From Augochlora pura (lineage: Eukaryota; Arthropoda; Insecta; Hymenoptera; Halictidae): 64,000 nt of DNA. Under the pieces are notes generated by a model that was not told the DNA's origin, ran no database searches, and worked only from the letters and a program-made list of their open reading frames with translations. The stretch is taken from assembly GCF_028453695.1 (NCBI RefSeq), contig NC_135782.1:3038001-3102000 (forward strand), written 5' to 3'. This document shows positions 1-13,215 of the stretch, piece after piece (positions within the stretch are counted from its first letter, which is position 1; every line of letters begins with the position of its first letter). Made by a program: the position numbers and the translations under genes.

Positions 1-556
1 TATCGGACGCGTTTCCTTTTGCCACGCGCGAGAGACCGTGTGCATCGCGACCGTGCTCGCCGATTTCGAAAATATTGCGCGACCGAACGGCGGGCAGTCG
101 TTCGAATAACCAATGGGTGTGTAGGGCGTGAACTGGTTTTCGTCGATTGGCAATCATTCATTTATCTGGTGGCTCGATTGTTCGATTGTTTATTTATCAG
201 TTGGTTCGATTGTTCAATTGTGCATTTATCAGTTGGATCAATTATTCAGTTGTCCATTTATCAGTTGTTCAATTATGCAATTTTTTAGGGATGCTTTTAT
301 CGAAAGGAAAATATTGATGAGAGGATGTTCGGTTCAGACAATTTTTATTAGATTATATTTTTATTAGTAGGATCAAAGTAATGCTTATTTTCATATAACT
401 ATATATTAAATTATTAATTGCAGTTCCTGTTTCTTTCGATCGACTTCGTCAATTTTTATTACGATTTTTTAATTTTTCGATCGACGCGAGTTATTTGTGA
501 AAATGTTTCGTTATTAATTAGGAAAGAGTGTTTTCGCGTTTAGGTGGTTCGCTTAC
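1..556 (-). other. Start of the next (downstream) intron
   Basis: Sequence left of the GTAAGC donor at 556 is the beginning of the following minus-strand intron. It contains a 32-bp minisatellite (about 152-285) and AT-rich DNA. I see no further exon before the window edge. Confidence 0.6.
152..285. repeat. 32-bp minisatellite
   Basis: Four units in which ATTTATC recurs at 160, 192, 224 and 256, exactly 32 bp apart. Units share CATTTATCAGTTG and a CGATTGTTC-like half. Units are contiguous with no unique spacers, so this is not a CRISPR array. Confidence 0.9.
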
Positions 557-690
557 CTGGCCAGTTCCCTTTGAAGGTGATGGACTCTGGAGCGTGCTCT
601 CTCGGCTTCAGCCGTAGCCTCGCGGACCCGAGCTTCGGCTTCCATTCGTTGTCGCCGTTCGCGTTCCACATCTCGTTGCGTAGCCTCTCG
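557..690 (-). CDS. Internal coding exon of a coiled-coil protein (downstream exon)
   Basis: Seen on the minus strand: acceptor TTTGTTACAG directly before base 690, with an ATAACTAAAT branch-point-like stretch upstream, and donor CAG|GTAAGC after base 557. The 134-bp exon reads in phase 0 as 44 codons plus two bases. It starts REATQRDVERERRQR and ends VHHLQRELA, very rich in Arg, Glu and Ala with no Pro or Gly, so it is a charged alpha-helical coiled coil. Val, Ala and Leu recur every seven residues in the same heptad register as the exon at 58957-59067, and the phases match, so these two exons are probably spliced together. I do not recognise the family. Kinase-linked, Ski/Sno/Dac-like and cytoskeletal coiled coils would all look similar at this length. 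The exon leaves in phase 2 and the gene continues leftward beyond the window. Confidence 0.85.
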
Positions 691-1899
691 CTGTAACAAA
701 CGAATCATTTAGTTATTAATTGTTCGTTATAAATTATCATAAATTATTATCCGTGACGTCGAGCATATTACTTCGATATATCGTCGTTCGGTGCTAAAAG
801 GTTTAAAAAACCACCCCTCCACGCACGTTCGCGCAGGGATCATTCGATCGCGATTAAACCAATGCTCACCAAAGTGTCGCGTCATCCAGCATCGTCCCAC
901 TGGCCCGCATACTGACTACCAAACGCAACCGGTGTTCCCATTTCCGGCGGTTCCCATGCAAATGCCAATCTGTTCGAGATCGTTGCCTCTCCCTCCCTCT
1001 CTTTTTCCGCAAGACTCGCGCGAACGATTCTCCCCCCAACCCCCGATAATTTCCAACGGTGTCTCTCCTTCTCCGTTGGAAAATATTTTATCGTATCCCC
1101 GAGATGTCGCCGCTTTTCAGGCAAAGGAACGAGCATAAGCGGGTTTTACGGGGCGACGTTCGCGAAATCAATCGTAAAAAAGGGGTAAAAGGAAACCGAT
1201 GGAAAGAGAACAGGCCGCCGGGGTGGGGATCTTAACGAGGGAATAAAACTTCGGTTAGGACTGTTCCTAGACAAATACGCTCTATTTACGATTCGCTTTC
1301 CCGTTAGGATAACGCTGATCCGCGCCGATAACCGGCTTCTTTCCTTCGCGAACGAGCTTCCGGTCCCGGCTCGTTCCGCCGATTCCGGAATCGGCGCCGC
1401 CGGTTTTACGGCTTTCGACGACTTCCCCTCCCGGCCCGCCTTCTCCTTCGATTTTCCCGCGCCTTAAATCTGAAGGAAACGGCCCCGAAATGAGGAACGC
1501 GGATCGCCTCCCCCCCCCGGAATCGTTTATGCAAATACGTCGCCGACGGTGCGCTCGCGAAATTCGATACAAGTTTATCGGCTGTTGCCGGAGCTGCGCT
1601 CTGTTCCTATTAAGTTTCTCTCCTTTTCGTTGGAACGAGAAAAAAATAGAAGTAAATCGAGTCTCGTCGGGAATTCTCGGTCGTACGGTTCGACGAACCG
1701 GCGAGTTTCTTTCGATTTTACTGCGAAATTCGATGTTTTATTCAATCTGGAATACCGGAGGCAAGGTTTTGCTACGGGCGCACCGTTAGCCCTTCTGCCG
1801 CGCCATTTTAATCGCGACGCGGGCCGAACTTTCCCGAGTCGGTGCATTGGAGAGGTTATGTCAACGTGGTGTCTTTTATTGTTTCTAGTTGTCTATTTT

Positions 1900-2115
1900 A
1901 TCTTTTAATTTGTCCTTTTGTTGCGTTGAGACTTTCCAATTTGTCTTTTCATTTTCTGTAGCATTTAATCTGTTTTCTTAATCGCGTTTAATTATTTGTT
2001 TTGTCTTTTAATTTGTCTTTTTATTGTCTCTAGTATTTAATTTGTTTTCTTCATCGCCTTCTGCTTTTTATTTTGCTTTTCATTGTCTCTGGTATTTAAT
2101 CTGCCTTTTTACTGC
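1900..2115. repeat. Degenerate T-rich tandem repeat
   Basis: Repeats of TTTAATTTGTCTTTTTATTG / CTAGTATTTAATTTG-like units. The ATTTAAT core recurs near 1963, 2035 and 2094. Copies are strongly diverged and it is non-coding. Confidence 0.6.
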
Positions 2116-2119
2116 AGCA

Positions 2120-5100
2120 AGAGTCGCGGCGAACGCGATTCGTAAGCCGCGGCCGAATCCTAGCCGTATTTTCATCCCCGTGCACACAGTACACGAGCAC
2201 CATCATCGTTTCTGTTTCGCGTTCCAGCATTTCAATCCCGTTCTTTTTCATTTAATATTCGGAATTAATGGAAAAACTGATCGCGCTCGACAACACGGTG
2301 TCTGCTTTGACGTTCAGTTAATTCCTCGTAGTTTTTTGCAACGGCGATGATTTTACAACGCGAAACTCGGAAAAACGCGTAAAACATTTCATTTGATTTA
2401 CTCGCGTTATCTCCGTGGATGAAAGCTGTTATCGACGCGCGATTGGTATTTAAGTTGACGATAAGTGAATGCTTAAAAAACTGTTTTTTATTCGATTTAT
2501 TTATTTTGTTTCAATAAAGTCAATAAATTACACCCCCGTACGTGATATAAAATAAACAAGTCTGGCAAACAGCACGCGCATTTTTCTGCGAAATAAAAAC
2601 CAACTTAAAATATAATTTATCTCAATTTATCTCTAATTTATTTTAAAAAGTCGAAGACGCCGTAACGACGTTTCTAAACTCCCCCGGAACCCTTCTCCTT
2701 TCCACGGAGCGCCGTCCCGCATTTCCGGGCTCGACTCTCTCCCCCCGAGCTTTAAAAACCGTGGAGCCGGAGCATTATGAATTTCCGGGCCTCAACGGCG
2801 ATCGCGATCCGGAATTGAAACGATTCGGTGGGTTAGCCCAGGATGTCGGACATTTCCTTGATTAAACCAAGACGCAAGTCCGCCGGCCGGCGGATCCGCC
2901 GTGGAAAGAAAAAAGAGGAACACCATCCGCCCCGAGGTATACGGGGCGAGCGGGCGGCGAAGGAGAGAGGAGCTCGTCGATCTTCGACCGGCTGGCGGTA
3001 GGAATTATTCATGAATTTAAATCGGACCGTTGCACGGTACATTGATTGCACCCTTTCGATTCTCCGGCTAGAGAATCGGCGGACCGGCGAGAGCCGAACC
3101 TCCCGCCACCTCCTCCTCCTCCTCCCTCCTGGCTCCGGCCCTATCAATAATTGCGTTCGACCGACGGTGCCGAAAGCGGTATTTCACGCGATTTAACTCT
3201 GCGCCGCGGCCGTCGCGCGCTTACGGGCTAATAAATTGGCCGTGTGCCTCGCGGAACTTTGGGAAACGTGTCGAATCGGTTTATTCCTGGCCGGCCGGTT
3301 GCCAGTCGAGAATATTCGCTCGAGGAACCGTGGACCTTCCGTCGGCCCGTCCCCTCCCCCCCTACCCCCCTTAACGTTTCAATTTCCTCGGATTGCACCG
3401 GGACTTCTGTTACTTCGCGATGCTCCGCAGGATCCTCCTCGGATTCCCGCTCGCAATCCTTTGGATTTCCCTTGCTCCCCTATACCGTCGTTTCTCCTAT
3501 ACTCTCTCTCTCTCTTTCTCTTTCTCTGTGTCTCTTATCGGACCGATCATTCTCAACCGGTGCTTCGGTGTCCATTGATACCAACGCGCCACGGAAATCC
3601 GGCGAAATTACGGTCGCTTTAGTCTGCCCGACGAAAATTGAATGTCCGGACTACGATCCGAGATATTGCGCTGCCGTGTGTCTTCCAGATTTTGTTAATT
3701 AAAATATGTTGTTAGAGGCGTTTGCTTGGACACAGTATTATCGATTTAAAGACAATCGTTGCGAAATATTTGCGGGTCGCGATAAAAAATCACAGCCAGT
3801 CCTAGTAATTCGAATCCGGTGATTGCCGCCATCTTGTTCCACGCGCGTGCTTTCGTGCCTGATCCCGCGCGTCAGGGTTCGCCCGGCGCGTAACAATCGA
3901 CGGACGGCTGCAGCCTGTGTAGTAGGTGCTCCATTAAAGAGAGTCAGGTGAAAGGCGTTTAAGCGTAGGGTCCCCCTACGCGAGAGATATCGCTGAATAC
4001 AATCTGGTAAAAGCCGACTGACCACGGCGTAGCGGGGCTTAAGGGATGGTCCTTCCGGATTTATGGAGCCTTAAATCCCGGCGAACGTTCCCTTGTCCCT
4101 CCGCCCCATACCACCCTCCCTTCCACCCTCCCCCGCCGAACGAACCATTCTTCTATTCGGGGGAGGGTTGCTTTCTTCCTCGGGACGTAATGCGATCTCC
4201 TTGTCCTTCTTTGCCAGTTGCGAATCAACGGAAGAAGATCCGTCCCTCCTCACCCCACCCCCCTATTGCCAGGGGTTCCGAGAGGGTGGACTATACGGGG
4301 GTGGCGGAAGCTGACACGTTTGACTTTGGAACTTTCGCTTTACGCGTGGGGATTTTAATGGTACCGGCCGGAGAAGTTTAAAAGACGCTGCGATTCCCTC
4401 TCTCCTTCTCTCTCCCCCTTTTTCCTTTCTCCCTAATAGAAAACGCATCCAAACTTTCCTCGAGAAGAGAGACCGACTTGTTTTTCTAACCTACGATGAA
4501 GTCGGGAGCATGCTGCACCATGATTGGACGAAGGAGAATTCAGCGCCGGATTCGCGCAGATTGAAAATTGTTTGCTCTAGTTGCGAGACGCGTGTGGCAC
4601 GTAAATATTTCTTTAGATTTATTTTATTATTTTTTGTGTATATACATATATTTATTTAATATAAGTATTGTGTATATTATATGTATTTAACAGTACTGTA
4701 CAGCACTGTATTGCATTGTATTATAGTCTAGTGTAATGTATTTGCCTTAGACTCGTGTTTCCATGAGAAAAATCATAAAATACAGTGCAAGACATTGAAA
4801 AACTGAATCCATCCTAGCCCCGTTGTTGCTGTTCGAGCAAAGAGAACCGGGCGCAGGGCGCCGATCGATGACCGTGGGGTCGGTCGCATGCGAGGCACGC
4901 GCATCCAACAAGAAGAGCGGATGTGCGAATGAAGAAATCTTCAAGCAGAAATTCGCATTTAATTTGCAGCGCTTTTCCTCGATCCGTCCTTGCCGGATTT
5001 AATCCCTGAACGTGCTTTACAATTTATTGAAATCCTCGCCGTTCAGCGCATCCGTAATTAGCCTGTGAATTTCCCTATTTAAAGCTTTGCAGTCGCATTC

Positions 5101-6300
5101 GCTAGATTTAACCTAAAAATAATATTTTCTTACGAAGGACGGTAAATACACGGTTGGAGTGAAATTTGGTGTAATAGAAAATGTAATAAATTTGTAATGG
5201 AAGTATAATAGATTGATAATAAAAATATAATAATAAAATAAAATTAAGTAATAAAATAATATGAGTAATTCAATTTAATCTAAGCTTAAAAACATCGAAT
5301 CACCCCAACAGACTCGATAAGATAAAAACCGTAAATTACTCCACCGTCTCGCACTGTATCATTCTAAAAATTATGCGAAATCTGCAGACCGACCCAATTC
5401 ATATCGCCATATTCGCGAAACTGAATGAATTCATCCAATTGTGTTTCGCTAACTGGATTACGGCAGCGAGTATGTCGCCGAAGGTTACGAAGCTGTCCAA
5501 TCGGATCCATACCGCAAATTATGTTTGCGGGCGCACCGAGTTCCGTTCGCCTAATTAGACGAGTCTAAGGATTCGCTGCGGAGGAAGTCCAACATTCTTC
5601 TACCTATTGAAACGGAACACAGCGTTCACGCAGGTGGGACAATTAATTCGCGGCACGCGATCGAACGCGAAAGCCTCGCGAAAACAGAGACAACGATTGA
5701 AACGAAGAAGTCGTCGAGCCGCGGCGAAAAGATCGTCGAATCGATCACTGAATCCTCTTTCGATACAAGGGGACCGGTTAACCGTGAATCTTATTACCGG
5801 CGCGAGTTTTTCGCGCGGCGCACGTGTCCGGGATGAAACTCGCGCGCGCGCGTACTATCGATCGACGGTGCCCGCCTTCTCGCCGGTCGTGTAAGCCGCG
5901 CTATTCCTTTTAGAATATGTTAAGCTCCCCCATTACTCTTGAGCACTGTTACCGGAGACCGGTCGACCCCCCCTTCCCCGCCCCGTGTTGCCCTCGCGGC
6001 AGTTTAGCCGCCGAAGAAAACTCATTTACCGCGATTAATATTTAATTAGCGGGCGCGCGGACGCCCCGCGGAAATATACAGTGCCCGATTTCGGGGAAAA
6101 AGATAATCCGGCATCGGTTTTGTCCGCCGCCGGTTTTACTACGAGCCGTGACGTATCGCGCGTATAGCACTAAACTCAATTAAAACTTTCCATTTAATAC
6201 CGCCACCCACCCCCTCGGGTTACGAGACGCCATAAACGCGCGAACATCCGCGACGCCCGGTTATCGGGCCGCACTGTGCACACACTGTACCGTGATGAAT
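2120..6300. other. Intronic DNA, no gene seen
   Basis: Alternating AT-rich and CpG-rich blocks with many short ORFs that lack family resemblance and plausible splice context. Contains short CT runs (3502-3530) and a GC run (5840-5853). A near-palindromic AGTACTGTACAGCACTGTA stretch lies near 4692. I see no RNA gene. Confidence 0.5.
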
Positions 6301-6340
6301 CTCGGTAAATCGCGAGCTGCTCGATGCAGAGAATTTCGGT

Positions 6341-6405
6341 TTTATATTTAAGAATTGTGGGTTTTATATTTGAGAATTGTGGATTATATATTTGAGAATT
6401 TATTG
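6341..6405. repeat. ~23-bp tandem repeat (three units)
   Basis: TATATTT(A/G)AGAATTGTGG occurs three times with about 22-23 bp spacing in AT-rich DNA. Confidence 0.7.
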
Positions 6406-7810
6406 GTTTGTTTTATTGACGATTTCGTGACAGGTGATTTTGGTCTAGAATTTTTGTCATTTTAGGGTAGTTAACCCTCTTGGTAACATCCTAAGTAAAC
6501 CATCGACAAATAATATTTAACAATATATAATCAGCTGAGTCTATTACCTTATAATGAATTTCACGGTCTGTATTTTTAGATTTTAACAAACCATTTTACA
6601 AAAATTTTCGGCAACGGTGAAGACCGTTTTTGTGAAGAATTTTTACATGAAATCGTTAACCGCAGTAATCTATAAACATTGGTGAACAGGCTTGATAAAA
6701 ATAAGAGTCTCGAGAATGAAACGCAATATTAGCTCCCCCGGCGAAAGGGTCGATCGGAGCTCTTGTCCTTTGTAACGGGGTAACCGGATCATTCACCCTA
6801 CAAAGGGATGATTTGCATTCCCGCGTCTTCGGCATGTCTCAGGGAGTCCTTCGCTCTATAGCTACGTAGCGTCGATTTACCTTCTCAGGCGTTACAAGTA
6901 TATTCCAGTCTACCTGAACTTAATTAAAGGTGGATCATTTCCTTAAGGATGTCACGCTTAGTGTTACAGCTTACGGATTGTTAATTAAATGTGGATTATA
7001 TCTGGGCGAGAAAAGGGAATCCATCTAGGTTTAAATATTTATTAATCGTTAGATACAGATTGTACGATTATTAGACTGGCGATTTTTATAAGGTATAAAA
7101 TCAGATATAATACTTTGATATTTTTAAGTCTTTCAATTTATCCATTATTTTAATTTGCAGTTAGTCAATTCTACCAAAAGTGAATAAAGTTTACAGTTTA
7201 ACTATTATATATTTTATTAACGTAATTTCTGAGGATTCCTTTCTTCGTTCCAAGATTGAATTTAATCAGACCTCCGTCAACCTACTTCTTCACCATCCAC
7301 CACCGTATAATCTCGCTCTGTCAATGACTATAGATAGCGTCGCGGATTTAGAGACCCTTCAATTATTTATAGATCAGCATTACATCAAATCGAGCGACTA
7401 CCAGTGAACTTTCCTACTCGCGTTCCTTTATTTCGCTCGCCTCCCATTAGTATCTTCTCGACGACCTCGTCTCGTGCTACGAGGTCGGAGACCGTGCAAT
7501 CATTTACGCATCTACCGGCCATCAATCATCGAATCTCGTGTTAACACATCGACTAATAAAAAGACCCGTAAAAAGTCCCATGAAATGGAATTAACGTTTG
7601 TCGGTGTAACGTGTACTGAGAAGTTTAGGTTCCAATTTAGTAATCATCGCGTTAACCCTTTTTGGGAAGGATAAGATTATTCTAATTGATATTGTTCACT
7701 TAAGGATCGAGATTAAATAATTCAAGATTGAAGCAATGATTCGAAAGGACCAGGAAAATTCAATGGGGCTAATACGAAGCATTACCGACGTCCGAAGTCT
7801 ACTTTAGAAA

Positions 7811-7923
7811 TCATTTCTTCATTTCGATGTCTCTATTCATCGCCGCAAATGATTTCCACGCTTTAACGTCTGCGTTCATCGCAACAAATCATTTCTTCGT
7901 TGCAATGTCTGCATTCGTCGGTA
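7811..7923. repeat. 39-bp tandem repeat (three units)
   Basis: TCATTTC-type units start at 7811, 7850 and 7889, an exact 39-bp period. Each has an ATTCATCGC-like second half. Although 39 is a multiple of three, the plus frame I tested carries a stop in unit 2, so there is no sign of coding. Confidence 0.85.
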
Positions 7924-7974
7924 GAACATAGAGATGTTCTTCACAGTATAACGACATCGCTTTGCAGCAGAAAT

Positions 7975-8330
7975 CTCGATGAAATCAAATAATAAGGAAC
8001 AAAACCTTGAAGTAATAAAATAAAAGAGAAACTTAATCTTGATGTAGTGAAATAAATGAAAGACAATACCTTGATGTAATCAAATAATTTGAAACAAAAT
8101 CTTGACGCAGTGAAATTGAAAAAAAATATATCTTGACCCAGTAAAAGGAGACAAAATCTTGACATGATAAAATTTAAAAAAAAATAATACCTTCACCGAA
8201 TAAAAATAGACAAAATCTTGACACAGTAAAATTAAAAAAAAAAAAAATCTTGGCCTAATAAAAAGAGACAAAAACTAGACGTGATAAAATGTCAAAAAAA
8301 TAAAATCAAGACATAATAGTGAAATAGGAG
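7975..8330. repeat. Degenerate AAAATCTTGACRYAGTAAAAT repeat block
   Basis: About ten diverged units built on ACAAAATCTTGA and AGTAAAATAAAAA, purine-rich on the plus strand. The minus-strand ORFs here (Phe/Ser-rich) are by-products of the repeat. Confidence 0.75.
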
Positions 8331-8689
8331 ACCACGTGTCGTACAATCGAACCCCGGATCCCGAAGGTGAATGGAACCGCGTTAAACCAGTGGGTTCTAT
8401 CGAGCAGAGAGACCCCTCTCTCGCCTTTTCCCCATTAGTATTCCGAGTTTTTCGGCGGGTGGGACGACTGCACCCGCGGTTCAAAGTCCCCGGTGACTCA
8501 GTGGCATGTGGGCGCGTTTTATTCGGGGCACGTGCAGGCCGAGGAAGCTGCGAGACGAACCTCCGTGCGCCCGTCGGCCAATCGACGGTCATCGAGTTAG
8601 AAGAGGGGCGCCCCGGTGATCGAGCAACAAATAATTAATGAACAACTGCGGGCGATCGGCTGGCCGCGAGCAGGAAAAGGGGAGCGAGG

Positions 8690-9125
8690 GGAGGAGGAAC
8701 TAAGCAAGAAGAGAGGGTGAAGGAGAGTGCGAGTGAGAGAGAGAGAGAGAGAGAAGGTGTAAAGAAGAGAGGGTGAGATAAAAGGTGAAATAGGGAAAGG
8801 GTGAGATAGAAGGTGAAAAAGAGGGACAGAGAGAAGGTGTGAAGAAGGGAGGGTGAGAAAGGGGAGAGATAAAAGGAAACAGAGAAAGGGGAGAGAAAGG
8901 CGTAGAAATAAAAAGTAAAAGAAAAAGCGAGAAATAGGGAAAGAAATATCGAGAGAAAGGTAGAAAGTGTAAGAAATCGAGAGAAATAAAAGCAAGAGAA
9001 AGAGCGAGGCATAAAGAAGGAAAAATCGCGAGAGAGAAAGGAAGGGTAGAAAATAAAAATCAAGGAAAAGAGTGAGAATGAGAGAAAGGGAAAGAAAGAG
9101 AAGAAAAAAGGGAGAGAGAGAAAGA
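8690..9125. repeat. ~440-bp polypurine tract
   Basis: Almost pure A/G on the plus strand, including (GA)n at 8734-8754. Longer units of GAGAAGGTGT(A/G)AAGAAG and GAGGGTGAGA recur about 80 bp apart. The minus-strand Ser/Leu/Phe-rich ORFs are artefacts of CT-rich DNA. Such tracts can form triplex or exclude nucleosomes; function is not evident. Confidence 0.85.
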
Positions 9126-9129
9126 CGCT

Positions 9130-12100
9130 GAATAATGCACCGGCGAAATTCTGCAGCCCCCGGATCCGGATTTGGCCGCGCGGTCACCGCCGCGTCCCGG
9201 GAAAAGGGAAAGTAAAAGCTGGAAAGGCAGGTGAACGCGTTCCGGGTGTAGCAAAGGGGATTGATAGCTCGGTCACGTGCCGCTGATCCTCGCCACTCGT
9301 CGCTACCAAGGAATCGCGATAAATCTTGCAGGCTTCGCACCTTCGAGGATCTGAGGGATGGCCCGAAGGGACTGTCAATGCGATAGTCGCTCCGTTATGA
9401 GCTCCGCCGAGACAATTAGCCACCCCCCAACAAGGGACCGGGTCGTCAACGATTATCATCGACGATTTCGAGACGCTCGTTCGATCTTCTTGAATCTAAT
9501 CGGAAGTAATCGACTTTTGATCCGTCGATCGCTCGAAGCTTTGAATTATGTCACTGAAAACGGTGGTGTTTTAATCATCTTAAAAGAGCATAATAATTTA
9601 TTATTGAAGTACAAAGATCTATCTGGATCAATTTAGACAAATTTACAACTGGAAAGTCGATCTATCGAACGACGCAGAAACGAGAGAAATGTCTCGATGC
9701 ATCGCGTTTCACGTCACAAAGGCTGCGGACGAGCGGCAAGCATTGCACCCGAGGGTTAGCCACGACAAACAATCGATTCGCAGGCGCAACTGATTCAACA
9801 GAATAATTAGCACCTCTCGACCTGGCCACTGCCTGGCGCGGCCCGCACACAACCGCTGTGTACTTTTCCGTGCCTCGTGTATGGATCCGCGTTGTTTGCT
9901 GAACGGACGTGCAATCCCGCAGAGAAATCGTCAAAGTACCTGTCAAACGTGTCTAGATCGCGCGAGGGATCGGGTTGCGGTATCGATCGCCCGGTTATGC
10001 ACAGTCCGTACAGCCTCGAGACGCGTAGCAAATGCCTCCAGAAAGGGAACAATACTTTCTAGTCGAGCCCTGCTATGTTCGATAAATTGTTGTGGAAATA
10101 AGTGGAGGAATATTTTCTGAGAATCGAAGGCGTTTCGTAATATTAGAATATTATAATTTAGTATAGTATTGTACAATAAAATATAGTAGAATATAACATA
10201 ACATAATATAAAATAAATCAAATATTTCCCACGCCATTCTGTCGGCGCATTATTTCTGATCTAACGAAATCATTCAAGAACGAATCGATGCAATTTTTAT
10301 TTTACTAGAGTTACGTTCTGATAAAAATTTGGAAATCTTGCAAAAAATACTGAAATAATTAATATTGATTTCCGGTGAATTCTGAGGGTCGGTTGAAACA
10401 ATGGACAGTGGTTTTAGGTGCGACGACTCTTGCACCGCGGCGCGTCGGTCTCCTTTGAGAAATGTTTTGATGGGCGCTAGGCAGGCGCGTCCGCGAAAGA
10501 AGCGTTTGAGCGCGACTCGTTATGCGAATACGAAGCCCGCAGGGTCGTTGCTCGCGTTAATATCACTGTTCGCTGTAGCGGTCGGTCGCCTTTCTCTTCT
10601 GGCTTTACGGTCCATTCTGTGTTTTAGCTTCCTATTGTTACCGGGCAATCGTTTAGCTCTGGTAAACGTCGGCGCAACGATTTCATGGCCGGTTCTCCTT
10701 CTGCTTCTTCGTCTCTCTGCGACGACGAAAGCGATAACCGCCTCTTGCGGTAGTTATTCCAAAATTGGGTTTTATGCTGGCTGACGCATGGCTGCAGACC
10801 CGGGATCATGGTGGACGAATTTAATGAGCGAGAGTCCTTTGTCTCGTGTATTATTGCGTAATTCATGCCGCGAATATGAGGCGAGTGTCGTGTCTATTGT
10901 ATTTGGTACAGGTTATGTCAGGTTATGTGATTTAGTTCATATATAATTTTAATTAAATTCTTAAATAACTACCATTTATTTAAGAAAAAAATTAGAACCA
11001 CCCTGATCGAGGTACCTGACGACAGCTAAACCAAAGCTAAAACATCGCGAAGCAACCAAAAGACTTCCAAAAACTTTTGAAAGCGATTCGTGAATGTATT
11101 GAGTCGTGCCAAGCATAGAAATATTCGATCTCTTTCGGCCACGGAACGTTCGACTCGCTCGAAAACAGTGTTAGATTAATCTCCCGTTCCATTCAGACAT
11201 TTTCCAGCCGGAGCCTATCAATGGCGGCGCAGAGAAACCGCTTAAATTCTTCCTCGAGCGTTTCAATATTCCATACCGAACGAAACCGATCCGATCGTTG
11301 GACGGTGTAAAATCTCTATAGGACCAGTTCGATTCCACCCACGCAACCTCCGTTACCTCGACAAGCTCGATTAAAAAGAGGCGCAAAAAAAATGGCGGGG
11401 CGAGTGCATTAACGCGAATCAGCGAAACGGCGTTCTCTCTCTCCTGGCGAAAGAGAGGATTGGGTGGAGGAGAGAAGGAGGACGGGAGGCACCGGATCGG
11501 CCGCGATTCAGATCATCAAAGGCGAGAGCGAAGACTTTTACGAAACCCGGGGGGGCCCTCTGTGAAAGGGTATGAATGCTTCATTCATCGGCGCGGAAAG
11601 CGGCCGGTGAATGGCTGTCTCTCATGAACGTAGATATTCGCGCGTTGATACCTGCGGGAGAGCTTAAATGGCCCGTGGAGCTTCCTCGCTACCTTTTTGC
11701 CAAGCCTCGACATCTGTATCGCGGCTACTGTCTTCCGCCTCGCGGCCTTCTCCTCAACCGGAAACCTGCGAACCGCCATTTTCTCTGGCGAAGACGAGAA
11801 CGTTGGCCAACGCAGAGACAGAGCGCCGTGAGGTGACTAATCGTGACTAATACGACCAAACAATTTTTGCTTTCTCCATTATTTTTATTTACTTTCATTT
11901 TAAAGCTTTGATAACAAAAGAATTAAATTTGATTCCGATTTAAAGGAAATTAATATTTAAAAGAAATCTTTGTCACCCTCTGACTCGAAACAAGATGCAG
12001 AATAAAATGCTTGCATTGATTCTCCGTCGCCATGCATCCTGTTCGCAGCACGTGCGTCCACGCAGTTTTCGCGAACAAATTAGCCGAGCCTTATTTACAA

Positions 12101-12870
12101 ATTCCGGGCACTTTTCGCGCAGCTACGTGCCCGGCGTTTCAAAAATATCTGCGGGCGCACGTCCGCGGAAAGAAACCTCATCGGCATCGAGTATTTCCGG
12201 GCGCGGATCGGGCGTCGATCTCGCCGGGTTCGAGCTTCGATAAGGAAGCTCCTCGACTGGCTCGATTATTGCTGAACTTTTTTATCCAACCGAGGATCAC
12301 CGAGTCTGAGCCGCGGCACGGCGCGGCGCGGCAGCAGCCGGTAAATCGGGCGGCGGAAGGGAAAAGCAGTTCCTCGCGACGATTCCGTGCCCGCGCGGCG
12401 GAACGGTTATGGTCGCTCCGTGTGCAGTTCGAAACTCGCCGGAACTTTTCTACCGATTATCGTTTACGGCGTGAGACGAATATCCAAACAAGCCGCGCCG
12501 CGCCGCGCCGCGGACGCCCTTCCGCGAGCGAAAAACGCCGGCGAACAAATTGCCGTAGACCGTTCCGTGCCGCGAAATGGATATGATAATGCCCGGCCCC
12601 GTTGTTTTATCACCGATACCAGGAGATCTTAATGCTGCGGAACGCGTAGAAAAAAAACTTTCCGCTTTCGAGCATTTTTCCGCGCGGATAAAAAAAATTA
12701 CCGTCGCCGGGTTTATTTATGCAGAATGCCGTTCTTTTTCGAGCGCGTGGACCTCGAGAGAGAATGCTTGATAAAGTCATCGACTGGTTTTTACAGGCTG
12801 TTCATGGGGCGAGTTCTTAATAGAAGCAGTGTACGTCGTTGTTGTAAAATATTAAGTTGTTTTATAGTAT
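9130..12870. other. Intronic DNA, no gene seen
   Basis: Mostly unique sequence. A GC-rich stretch at about 12030-12600 carries a 184-codon plus-strand ORF made of Arg/Ala/Ser-rich composition without recognisable domains, which I treat as chance. Confidence 0.45.
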
Positions 12871-12879
12871 ATTTAGGCT

Positions 12880-13215
12880 TTTTGATCATTATTTTCGTTC
12901 ATTATATTCATATATTTTCTTTCGGTATTAATTAATTTCGGTATATTAATTTTATTTCATTATATTCGTATATTTTATTTTGTGGTAAATACTTTTTATT
13001 TAATTATGTTCGCATGCTTTCTATCGTTATTAATTATATTAAGATATTTTCTACAGCTAGTAATTATACTCTTATATTTTTCTTTGCTCATTAACTGCAT
13101 TCGAATATTTTCTTTTCTTATTAATTTAATTCGTACATTCTCTTTCCTTATTAATTATATTCATACACTTCCTCCATACTTATTAATCATATCCTTACAT
13201 CTTATTTTCTCCTTA
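12880..13215. repeat. Degenerate ~36-bp AT-rich minisatellite
   Basis: Repeated TTATTAATTATATTC(G/A)TA followed by a TATTTTCTTT block, about nine diverged units. The hydrophobic plus-strand ORF is a by-product. Confidence 0.7.

Noticed and set aside
152..285. CRISPR-like array of 32-bp repeats
   Set aside because: Units are contiguous and diverged with no spacers, and the genome is eukaryotic. It is a minisatellite.
4012..4021. Another TCAGTC initiator on the minus strand
   Set aside because: Positions +28 to +33 read CGATAT, which does not match a DPE, and there is no TATA box.
7180..7407. 75-codon plus-strand ORF with protein-like composition
   Set aside because: Opens at a non-ATG codon, has no recognisable domain, and lies opposite to the gene; chance opening is sufficient.
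8597..9340. 247-codon minus-strand Ser/Leu/Phe-rich ORF resembling a membrane protein
   Set aside because: Produced by the polypurine tract (CT-rich on the minus strand). Hydrophobicity is a composition artefact.
12032..12586. 184-codon plus-strand ORF
   Set aside because: Arg/Ala/Ser-rich in CpG-rich DNA with no domain, no repeat logic and no convincing splice partners.
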